Source: JBHPFQ01 sp042571625 (GTDB taxonomy: Bacteria > Patescibacteriota > Minisyncoccia > Portnoybacterales > UBA2143). Taken from it: 19,143 nucleotides of DNA. Below, one piece after another: positions 13,207-19,143 of this stretch. Numbering within the stretch: position 1 is the stretch's first letter; every line of letters begins with the position of its first letter. Made by a program: the position numbers and the translations under genes. The notes below the pieces were generated by a model. It saw only the letters and a list, made by a program, of their open reading frames with translations. It searched no databases and was not told the origin of the DNA. Location of the stretch: contig JBHPFQ010000012.1 of the NCBI GenBank assembly GCA_042571625.1, forward strand, positions 1 through 19,143. The letters are read 5' to 3'.

Positions 13207-14032
13207 AAAAGCTAGCGATATTAGAGAGGATATAATTAAAATGCTTTTAGAAGCAAAGTCGGGTCATTCAGCTGGTCCATTAGGAATGGTTGATGTTTTT
13301 ACTGCTTTGTATTTCGGAGATATAGTAAAATATAATCCTAAAGAGCCGAAATGGGAAGAGCGTGATAGGGTTATTCTTTCTAACGCTCATATTTGTCCTG
13401 TTTGGTATGCTACATTGGCGCATGCTGGATGTTTTAAGATAGAAGAGTTACTTACTTTAAGGAAATTAGGAACTCGTTTACAAGGTCATCCTAGTCGAGA
13501 GCATTTTGATTGGATGGAGACATCTGGTGGTTCTTTAGGGCAAGGTTTATCTATTGCCTGTGGAATGGCTTATTCGTTTACGAAATTTGATAATAAGAAA
13601 AATTGGGTTTGGTGTTTGACTAGTGATGGAGAACATAACGAGGGACAGATGTGGGAGGCAGCAATGTTTGCTGGTAAAAATAGATTATTCAATTTAACTC
13701 AGATTATGGATAGAAATAATATTCAGATTGACGGTTATACTGAAGATGTAATGCCGATTGAGCCGTTAAAAGAAAAATATGAAGCATTTGGTTGGCATGT
13801 TATAGATGTTGATGGGCATAATATTGAGGGAATAATTGATGCGTGCAATGAGTCAAAAACGATTTTTGAGAAACCGACTTTGATTATTGCTCATACCATT
13901 CCAGGAAAAGGAGTTGATTTCATGGAATGGAAATTTTCTTGGCATGGAAAGACGCCTTGCGAAAAAGAAGCAAAAGACGCTATTGAATGTTTAAGAACAT
14001 TAAAAGGTAAAATTAAAAGCGAAAGCGATTAA
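13184..14032 (+). CDS. Transketolase, N-terminal (ThDP pyrophosphate-binding) half
   Basis: First half of a two-gene transketolase, which transfers two-carbon units among sugar phosphates. In 282 aa: SGHSAGPLGMVDVFTALYF, SNAHICPVWYATLA, GHPSREHFDWMETSGGSLGQGL, the ThDP/Mg motif SDGEHNEGQMWEAAMF through MDRNNIQIDG, and HGKTPCEKEA near the end. It is a complete protein, not a frameshifted fragment, because the second half has its own ATG 4 nt downstream. Split transketolases are usual in archaea and many reduced bacteria. It overlaps rpe by 23 nt, with start MLIKELDKKASDIRE. Confidence 0.96.
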   Translation: MLIKELDKKASDIREDIIKMLLEAKSGHSAGPLGMVDVFTALYFGDIVKYNPKEPKWEERDRVILSNAHICPVWYATLAHAGCFKIEELLTLRKLGTRLQGHPSREHFDWMETSGGSLGQGLSIACGMAYSFTKFDNKKNWVWCLTSDGEHNEGQMWEAAMFAGKNRLFNLTQIMDRNNIQIDGYTEDVMPIEPLKEKYEAFGWHVIDVDGHNIEGIIDACNESKTIFEKPTLIIAHTIPGKGVDFMEWKFSWHGKTPCEKEAKDAIECLRTLKGKIKSESD

Positions 14033-14036
14033 ATTT

Positions 14037-15011
14037 ATGAACTTGTCAAAAAATTTATATAATAGAGATAAATTAGAGCAAAAACCGACTCGTGATGGCT
14101 ATGGAGAAGGATTAGTTGAGTTGGGAAAGAAAGATAAAAATATAGTTGCGTTATGTGCTGACTTAACAGATTCTACTAGAGTTGGATATTTTAGAAAAGA
14201 ATTTCCAGATAGGTTTATTCAAGTTGGAATTGCTGAACAGAATATGATGGGTATAGCAGCAGGTTTAGCTTTGGTTGGTAAGATTCCATTTATGTCAACT
14301 TATGCTGTTTTCTGCCCAGGACGAAATTGGGATCAATTAAGAATTAGCGTAGCTTATAATAATATTCCTGTTAAGTTAACTGGCGCTCATGCTGGTGTTT
14401 CAGTTGGCGCAGACGGAGCTACTCATCAAGCATTAGAAGATATAGCAATTACAAGATGTTTACCAAATATGACGGTTTTAGCTCCGTGCGATTCAATTGA
14501 GACTAAAAAAGCAACAATTGCTTCGGCAGAAAAGATTAAAGGGCCTGTTTATTTAAGATTTGCTCGGGAAGCAACGCCAGTTTTCACAACCGAGGAAACT
14601 CCTTTTGAGGTTGGTAAGGTTAATATTCTTAGGCAGGGTAAGGACGTGGCAATTATTGCTTGCGGGCCATTGGTTTATGAAGCGTTAGTAGCGGCGGAAA
14701 ATCTATCTAAGGAGAAAATTAGCGTTGAAGTAGTTAATAATCATACAATAAAGCCAATAGACGCTGATTCAATTTCTGAAATAGCAAAGAGAACTGGCGC
14801 AGTAGTTACAGCTGAGGATCATCAAGTTATGGGAGGAATGGGTTCGGCCGTGGCAGAGGTTTTAGCTAAAAATTATCCGGTTCCAATGGAAATGGTTGGG
14901 GTTCAAGATAGATTTGGTGAGTCTGGAAGTCCAGAAGAATTAATGAAAGTATTTAATTTAACATCAGACGATATTGAAAAAGCAGTAAAGAAGGTATTAA
15001 AAAGAAAATAA
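14037..15011 (+). CDS. Transketolase, C-terminal (pyrimidine-binding) half
   Basis: Second half of the split transketolase. In 324 aa it has VALCADLTDSTRVGYF, the catalytic Glu in QVGIAEQNMMGIAAGLA that activates ThDP, FMSTYAVFCPGRNWDQLR, and a KLTGAHAGVSVGADGATHQ block. The C-terminal transketolase domain begins near VGKVNILRQGKDVAIIACG. It also resembles the C-terminal part of DXP synthase, but the separate N-half gene and the pentose phosphate neighbours favour transketolase. Its TAA overlaps the next ATG by one base (TAATG), so translation probably reinitiates directly. Confidence 0.95.
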   Translation: MNLSKNLYNRDKLEQKPTRDGYGEGLVELGKKDKNIVALCADLTDSTRVGYFRKEFPDRFIQVGIAEQNMMGIAAGLALVGKIPFMSTYAVFCPGRNWDQLRISVAYNNIPVKLTGAHAGVSVGADGATHQALEDIAITRCLPNMTVLAPCDSIETKKATIASAEKIKGPVYLRFAREATPVFTTEETPFEVGKVNILRQGKDVAIIACGPLVYEALVAAENLSKEKISVEVVNNHTIKPIDADSISEIAKRTGAVVTAEDHQVMGGMGSAVAEVLAKNYPVPMEMVGVQDRFGESGSPEELMKVFNLTSDDIEKAVKKVLKRK

Positions 15012-15988
15012 TGTACGACATTATAACTTTTGGATCAGCAACGCAAGATGTTTTTATGTCTAGTCGTAAGTTCCAAAAGATTGAAAGCGAAAAATTTAAT
15101 ACTAAAAAGGGATTATGCATGCCATTAGGAACCAAAATCCAGATGGACAAAGTTGTTTTTTCTATGGGCGGGATTGGAGCAAATACAGCAGTAACATTCG
15201 CACGGCAGGGGTTGGAAACAGCTTATTTAGGACAAATTGGAAAAGATATATCTGCTCAAGTCGTTAAACATGAACTATCAAAACAAGGAGTGTCAATGGA
15301 ATTTATTAAAGAGAGGGAAGAGTGGCAGACTGCTTATTCTGTTATTATTTCTTTACCTGATGTTGGGCGAAGCATTCTTGAGAAATATGGTGCTTGTCAT
15401 GAAATTATAGAGCAAGATATTCCTTTTGATAAGATAAAAACTAAGTGGTTTTATATTGGATCTTTGTCGGGTAATAGTTCTAAGATTTTTAAATCGCTTT
15501 TGAAATTTGCTGGTGAAAACGATATTAAGATAGCTCACAATCCAGGGAAAACTCAATTAAGCGATGATATTAATATTTTACGGGATAATTTAGATAAGAT
15601 AGATATTTTGATTTTAAATCAGGAAGAAGCAGCTAAATTAACAGATTTGGATATTGAACAAGAAAAAGAAATTTTTAACAAATTAGATGAATTAGTTCAA
15701 GGTATTGTTGTTATGACAAAAGGGCCTGATGGTGTAGTTGTTTCTGATGGAAAGAAAAAATATTCTGCAGGGATCCCAAAATCCCCGATGATTGAAAGGA
15801 CTGGCGCTGGAGATGCTTTTGGCTCTGCTTTTGTTTCTGGATGGATTGAGAAGAAGGATATTGCTTATGCTATTCAATTGGGTACGGCAAATGCTACTTC
15901 TTGCTTACAGGAAATTGGAGCAACTAATGGATTGCTTAAAAAAGGAGAGTGGGGGGGATGGGATAAAGTAGAGGTGGTAAATTTATGA
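15011..15988 (+). CDS. PfkB/ribokinase-family sugar kinase
   Basis: ATP-dependent carbohydrate kinase of 325 aa. Seen: an N-terminal YDIITFGSATQDVF start, a substrate-side FSMGGIGANTAVTFARQG with YLGQIGKD, a central LILNQEEAAKLTD, the nucleotide-side VVMTKGPDGVVV and the anion-hole/catalytic motif RTGAGDAFGSAF with base D268. Family members phosphorylate ribose, fructose, fructose-6-phosphate, tagatose-6-phosphate or nucleosides, and the substrate cannot be read from these motifs. Between transketolase and aldolase, a sugar-phosphate 1-kinase (fructose-6-phosphate or sedoheptulose-7-phosphate) is attractive. It overlaps the upstream gene by 1 nt and the downstream gene by 4 nt. Confidence 0.93.
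   Translation: MYDIITFGSATQDVFMSSRKFQKIESEKFNTKKGLCMPLGTKIQMDKVVFSMGGIGANTAVTFARQGLETAYLGQIGKDISAQVVKHELSKQGVSMEFIKEREEWQTAYSVIISLPDVGRSILEKYGACHEIIEQDIPFDKIKTKWFYIGSLSGNSSKIFKSLLKFAGENDIKIAHNPGKTQLSDDINILRDNLDKIDILILNQEEAAKLTDLDIEQEKEIFNKLDELVQGIVVMTKGPDGVVVSDGKKKYSAGIPKSPMIERTGAGDAFGSAFVSGWIEKKDIAYAIQLGTANATSCLQEIGATNGLLKKGEWGGWDKVEVVNL
15971..15977 (+). promoter_or_regulatory. Shine-Dalgarno site GAGGTGG
   Basis: GAGGTG is fully complementary to the usual 16S anti-Shine-Dalgarno and lies 7-8 nt before the ATG at 15985, inside the end of the kinase gene. Besides the AGGAG at 3341, this is the only convincing ribosome binding site I find. It supports 15985 as the start. Confidence 0.7.
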
Positions 15989-17235
15989 ATTATGTTTCTA
16001 AAATTTCAAAACTATTAAGAACGCCAGAAGAGGTTATTTTAAGCTTGGAAAATAAAATGAGTGATGTTACTGGCAAGAAAAAAGTTTTGGAAGAAATAGT
16101 TTTGGAAAATGATGAAAAAGTTAAAAGAGTTTTATCAGTTTTTAAAATTAATAATCCAACAGCACAAGAAGTTTACAGCGCCTTGATTGAGCAGGCAAAA
16201 CAAACAGATAAATGTCTTTTTGATCATTTCCAAAAGCCAAGTTATTCTACGGAAACTGGCTGTAAGGTTTTAATTAATTCCGTTAGTGAATTAACAGGTA
16301 ATTTGCAGGGATTTTATCTAAAAGAGGAAAAGGCAAAAGAATTTTTAAAGCTTAATCCGCCTAAAAATATAATGGCTAGTTTAGGATACGGTTCAAGCAT
16401 TGATAGGATGCTTGAGAAAGAGGATGTTTTTGAAGTTTTTAGCGCATTAAGGTTTGTTGAAGACAGTCGATGGCTGAATGATGTTTTTTTTAAGCCATAT
16501 GAAAAATTATCAAGAGATGATTTTGAAAGACGTGAAATTAAAATAATGGTTTTGCCTCAAAAGTGGCTTGGAATTGGAAGAGATTTTTTGGGAAAAAAAC
16601 TTCATCATATGAGTCATTTGAAGGAATTAGGAGTTGTATTTATTATTCCGGTAGCCGAACAATTTTCAGGAGAGACTTTGTATTTATTTTTTATGATATT
16701 GCATTATATTTTTGAAGTAGATTGGCATTCCAGACTTTTTGAAGTATATAGTAAAAAAAGCGATTTTGCAGAAAAAATTATAAATACATTAAAAGTTGAG
16801 GTGAGCGGGGATTTATTGCCAAATAGTGGAAAGATGTCTTGGCGTGTTATTTCTAAGTATTTAGCTAAAAATGATCCTAATGATTTACGTCTTTTTGAAC
16901 CTCATATTAATACAGAAGCGTGGCATTTTCATAAAGCGGGTTTAGCAATAGAGAAATTATCTAGGCGTTTTCCGGAAATTGGGCTTGATTTTTGGAAAAG
17001 TTTAAATATTTGTGGAGAATATTTTCCATTAAATAACAATAGTAAAGAAATATTAATAAGTTTTGACATGTTTGATGTTGGCATTTCTTTACTCCAACGA
17101 ATAGGATTTAAGTCAAAATATCTTTATCATCAGCAGGAAGCTCTTTGGACGGAAATTTTCAGGAGATATATGGGAGAGAAAGAGACAGATAAAATATTAA
17201 TTGAAAACATAGGAAAGGGATATGTTACACTTTAA
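15985..17235 (+). CDS. Unrecognised 416-aa protein within the sugar-phosphate operon
   Basis: I do not recognise this family. The protein has no signal peptide and is probably cytosolic. The N-terminal third is helical and charged (about 1-120). A hydrophobic stretch near 228-245 (TLYLFFMILHYIFEVDW) looks like buried core or an amphipathic helix, not a clear membrane span. The most family-like blocks are KKLHHMSHLKELGVVFIIP, SWRVISKYLAKNDPNDLRLF (from about 285) and EPHINTEAWHFHKAG just after it, which is His-rich with Trp and Glu and suggests an active or metal site. It overlaps the kinase gene by 4 nt and lies 2 nt before the aldolase gene, so a role in sugar-phosphate metabolism or in organising these enzymes is likely. 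It has one of only two good Shine-Dalgarno sites in the window. Confidence 0.9.
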   Translation: MNYVSKISKLLRTPEEVILSLENKMSDVTGKKKVLEEIVLENDEKVKRVLSVFKINNPTAQEVYSALIEQAKQTDKCLFDHFQKPSYSTETGCKVLINSVSELTGNLQGFYLKEEKAKEFLKLNPPKNIMASLGYGSSIDRMLEKEDVFEVFSALRFVEDSRWLNDVFFKPYEKLSRDDFERREIKIMVLPQKWLGIGRDFLGKKLHHMSHLKELGVVFIIPVAEQFSGETLYLFFMILHYIFEVDWHSRLFEVYSKKSDFAEKIINTLKVEVSGDLLPNSGKMSWRVISKYLAKNDPNDLRLFEPHINTEAWHFHKAGLAIEKLSRRFPEIGLDFWKSLNICGEYFPLNNNSKEILISFDMFDVGISLLQRIGFKSKYLYHQQEALWTEIFRRYMGEKETDKILIENIGKGYVTL

Positions 17236-17237
17236 TT

Positions 17238-18089
17238 ATGTTAGATATTTTTAAAAAAGCTAAACAGGATAAATATGCAATAGGTCAGTTTAATGTTTCT
17301 AATATGGAACAATTAAAAGCTGTTGTTCAATCAGCTGAAAAATTGCAAAGTCCGATAATTATTGGAACCTCAGAAGGAGAAAGTAAATTTTTTGGCAAGA
17401 GGCAAATTGTAGCATTGGTTAAAGCTTGGCGACTAGAAACTGATTTGCCTATAATTTTACATTTAGATCATGGAAAATCATTTGAAATTATTGAAGAAGC
17501 GATAGGGGCTGGATATGATTCAATACATTTTGATGGTTCTGAATTATCATTTCAAGAAAATATTGAGAAAACAAAGAAAATAGTTGATTTAGCACGTGAA
17601 AAAGGAATTAAAAATATTGAAGGAGAATTAGGATATTTGAGAGGTAAGTCATCTATACAAGAAGAGGTTGAAATTAGAGAAGAAGATTTAACTAATATTG
17701 AACAGGCATTAGAATTTTTGGAAAAGACAGGCGTAGATAGTTTGGCGATTGTTATTGGGAATGTTCATGGTATTTTTAAATCAAGCCAAAATCCACGTTT
17801 GCATATAGATAGATTAGAAGGAATTAAAAATAAAATTGGCGATAAGGCAAATTTAGTTCTCCATGGCGGTTCTGGAATTTCTGAAGAAGATATTAAAGAA
17901 GCAATTAGTTTTGGAATTGTTAAAATTAATGTTAATACAGAATTAAGAATTGCATATGCTAATACCTTAAAGAAATCATTGGAATTTGGAGAAACTACGC
18001 CTTATAAGATCATGGCGCCTGTTGTGGAGGCAGTTCAAAAGGTCGTGGAGGATAAGATCAAATTATTTGGAAGTAATAATAAAATATGA
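17238..18089 (+). CDS. fba: Class II (metal-dependent) fructose-bisphosphate-type aldolase
   Basis: Zn-dependent aldolase joining dihydroxyacetone phosphate to an aldose phosphate. The 283-aa TIM-barrel protein has the catalytic Asp77 and metal His78 in HLDHGKS, SIHFDGSEL, the glutamate in NIEGELG, metal His177 in IGNVHGIF and metal His209 in LHGGSGI, followed by a phosphate-binding VKINVNTELR. The length and GNVHG variant are compatible with the FbaA/GatY/KbaY group, so fructose-, sedoheptulose- or tagatose-bisphosphate are all possible substrates. The operon favours fructose and/or sedoheptulose bisphosphate. The gene starts 2 nt after the unknown 416-aa gene and overlaps the ferredoxin gene by 4 nt (ATGA). 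Confidence 0.93.
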   Translation: MLDIFKKAKQDKYAIGQFNVSNMEQLKAVVQSAEKLQSPIIIGTSEGESKFFGKRQIVALVKAWRLETDLPIILHLDHGKSFEIIEEAIGAGYDSIHFDGSELSFQENIEKTKKIVDLAREKGIKNIEGELGYLRGKSSIQEEVEIREEDLTNIEQALEFLEKTGVDSLAIVIGNVHGIFKSSQNPRLHIDRLEGIKNKIGDKANLVLHGGSGISEEDIKEAISFGIVKINVNTELRIAYANTLKKSLEFGETTPYKIMAPVVEAVQKVVEDKIKLFGSNNKI

Positions 18090-18268
18090 AAATAAATTTA
18101 GATATAGAAAAATGTATCGGATGCGGAAGTTGTGAAGCAGTATGCCCTAATGTTTTTAAGATGGGTGATGATATGAAAGTTCATATTAAAGATGAAGGAT
18201 CGGATGATGATTGTATTAAAGAGGCAATAGATATTTGTCCAGTTAAAGCAATAGAATTAGAAAAGTAA
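18086..18268 (+). CDS. Single-cluster [4Fe-4S] ferredoxin, Thermotoga type
   Basis: Small soluble electron carrier of 60 aa. C10-x2-C13-x2-C16 plus C51 (followed by Pro) bind one [4Fe-4S] cluster. C20 and C43 lie exactly where the Thermotoga maritima ferredoxin, as I recall it, has a structural disulfide. The second cluster motif is therefore degenerate by design, and the protein is acidic, as expected. It overlaps the end of the aldolase gene by 4 nt, closing the sugar operon. Candidate partners are pyruvate:ferredoxin oxidoreductase elsewhere in the genome or, less directly, the hydrogenase module upstream. Confidence 0.95.
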   Translation: MKINLDIEKCIGCGSCEAVCPNVFKMGDDMKVHIKDEGSDDDCIKEAIDICPVKAIELEK

Positions 18269-18273
18269 TTGTA

Positions 18274-18302
18274 TTGACCAAAGCGCTTTTTTGAGTTAAT
18301 AT
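18274..18302 (+). promoter_or_regulatory. Probable promoter of the L25 gene with palindrome in spacer
   Basis: TTGACC at 18274-18279 (5/6) and TAATAT at 18297-18302 (4/6) are 17 nt apart. Transcription would start just before the ATG at 18312. The spacer holds a perfect 10-bp palindrome, AAAGCGCTTT at 18280-18289, which could be an operator or chance. It is not a hairpin terminator because it has no loop. Confidence 0.45.
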
Positions 18303-18311
18303 TTGTATATT

Positions 18312-18992
18312 ATGTTAGAACTATCAGTTAAAACACGTTTAGATATTAGCGATAAAAATGGCGCGTTAAGGAAAAAGGGATTGGTCCCGGCTATTTTATA
18401 TGGTCATAAAATTAAGAATATTCCTTTAGTTGTTGATGCTTTAAAATTAGAAAAAGCATATAAACAGGCCGGAGGAAATACTCTTGTTAAGCTTAAAATA
18501 TCTAAGGACAATAAATCTGATGTAGAAGAGAGAATTGTTTTAATTCATGATATATCAAAAGACCCGGTGAAAAGCAATTTTATTCATGTGGATTTTTATC
18601 AAGTTAAAATGAATGAAGCGATTAGCGCTGAAGTTCCTTTTGTCTTTGTTGGAGAATCTTTGGCTGTTGAGCGCGATGGCGGGTTGCTGATTAAGACAAT
18701 GCAACATATTGAAATAGAAGCATTGCCTCAGGATCTTATTCATGAAATTAAAGTAGATATTTCGTCTCTTAATACGTTTGATGATAAGATTCATATTAAA
18801 GATTTGAAAATACCATCTGGCGTTAAAATAAAAGCAGAAGATGAAGATGTTGTTGTTTTAGTTTCGTCTCCAAGAACTCAGGAAGAATTAGAAGAATTAG
18901 AAGAAAAACCAGAGGAAAAGATTGATGAAATTAAAGTTGAAGGTGAAGAGAAAAAAGACGAAGAAAATAAAGAGGAAAATAAAGAGGAATAA
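18312..18992 (+). CDS. rplY: 50S ribosomal protein L25 (general stress protein CTC form)
   Basis: 5S rRNA-binding protein of the large ribosomal subunit, in the long two-domain CTC/TL5 form. I choose the ATG at 18312 (226 aa). A TTG three codons upstream keeps the frame open, but MLELSVKTR is the natural start. The N-terminal RNA-binding domain has ELSVKTRLD, GALRKKGLVPAILYGHK and KDPVKSNFIHVDFYQV. The C-terminal beta domain runs from EAISAEVPFVFVGES to VVVLVSSPR. The last about 35 residues are a low-complexity Glu/Lys tail, common in bacterial L25 proteins. It stands apart from the sugar operon with a likely promoter of its own. Confidence 0.96.
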   Translation: MLELSVKTRLDISDKNGALRKKGLVPAILYGHKIKNIPLVVDALKLEKAYKQAGGNTLVKLKISKDNKSDVEERIVLIHDISKDPVKSNFIHVDFYQVKMNEAISAEVPFVFVGESLAVERDGGLLIKTMQHIEIEALPQDLIHEIKVDISSLNTFDDKIHIKDLKIPSGVKIKAEDEDVVVLVSSPRTQEELEELEEKPEEKIDEIKVEGEEKKDEENKEENKEE

Positions 18993-19016
18993 AAAATTAT
19001 TAATTTCTAAAATATT

Positions 19017-19143
19017 ATGCCTTTGAAAATCTTAGGCAATAAAGAAAAATCAAAAATACGCAGGATTGTTATATTTTTCCTGTGTTTTTTGTTTGTTCCT
19101 ATTACTATTAAGGCGGCTGATAATAGTCAATTAAAAAAAGATT
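19017..19143 (+). CDS. Start of a secreted protein, cut by the window edge
   Basis: An open frame from the ATG at 19017 runs off the end of the window, giving 42 visible codons. The peptide has a basic start (MPLKILGNKEKSKIRR), a hydrophobic core (IVIFFLCFLFVPITI) and a small-residue site (KAAD), a clear Sec signal peptide. The mature part starts DNSQLKKD, too short to classify. Long coiled-coil or peptidoglycan-active secreted proteins often start like this, but that is only a guess. There is no Shine-Dalgarno, and the gene lies 24 nt after L25. Confidence 0.75.
   Translation, partial: MPLKILGNKEKSKIRRIVIFFLCFLFVPITIKAADNSQLKKD

Noticed and set aside
13184..15011. Transketolase apparently broken into two genes
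   Set aside because: Each half is complete, has its own start and matches the natural N/C split seen in archaea and many reduced bacteria. It is not a frameshift.
18279..18293. Terminator-like AAAGCGCTTTTTTG after the ferredoxin gene
   Set aside because: The symmetric core leaves no loop and the stem is too short to act as an intrinsic terminator.
18303..18311. TTG start for L25 three codons upstream
   Set aside because: The ATG at 18312 gives the normal L25 N-terminus and fits the predicted promoter better.

Overview
The window is about 19.1 kb of AT-rich, very densely packed bacterial DNA (roughly one third G+C by eye). It carries about 26 protein genes. All but one read on the plus strand, most are separated by 0-15 nt or overlap, and I see no tRNA, rRNA, CRISPR array or insertion sequence. 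The best fit is a member of the Candidate Phyla Radiation (Patescibacteria, Parcubacteria-like). The reasons are the split transketolase, a Tgt with a long insertion, short single-domain enzymes, a group 3b [NiFe] hydrogenase of the kind known from this radiation, and the near absence of Shine-Dalgarno sequences. This placement is inference from gene content, not a phylogeny.

Layout. Positions 1-92 form a perfect 42-bp inverted repeat that begins at the very first base. Positions 137-3263 hold tRNA/DNA maintenance genes (TrmH-family methyltransferase, tgt, a D-2-hydroxyacid dehydrogenase with its own promoter, and a 3-methyladenine glycosylase). Positions 3272-3776 are a self-contained unit: consensus promoter, strong ribosome binding site, an unrecognised 123-aa protein and an intrinsic terminator. 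Positions 3775-8193 are the hydrogenase operon: a promoter, three 10-bp tandem repeats, a membrane-anchored DsbA-like protein, then the beta, gamma, delta and alpha subunits of a sulfhydrogenase-type cytosolic NAD(P)-linked hydrogenase. hypC faces it on the minus strand and overlaps the end of the alpha gene. hypC and the next gene (an EamA-type transporter) diverge from one symmetric -10 element. Positions 9257-11105 carry a DUF6390-like protein, an AhpF-like (probably NADH-dependent) thioredoxin reductase and a glutaredoxin.

Positions 11114-18268 are a run of central carbon genes: GAPDH, rpiB, rpe, the two transketolase halves, a PfkB-type sugar kinase, an unrecognised 416-aa protein, class II aldolase and a Thermotoga-type ferredoxin. 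The window ends with ribosomal protein L25 and the start of a secreted protein.

Together the genes suggest a fermentative cell. It would run sugar phosphates through the non-oxidative pentose phosphate pathway and GAPDH, and balance the resulting NAD(P)H and ferredoxin with a reversible cytosolic hydrogenase and thiol systems. The most notable points are: (i) a hydrogenase large subunit that stops at the final histidine and so needs no maturation protease; (ii) a palindromic bidirectional -10 that would give two nearly leaderless mRNAs; (iii) an unrecognised 416-aa protein locked into the sugar operon; (iv) a DUF6390-like gene beside hypC; (v) an NADH-type TrxB/Grx pair resembling the clostridial Cp34/Cp9 system; and (vi) a possible transaldolase-free, sedoheptulose-bisphosphate route.
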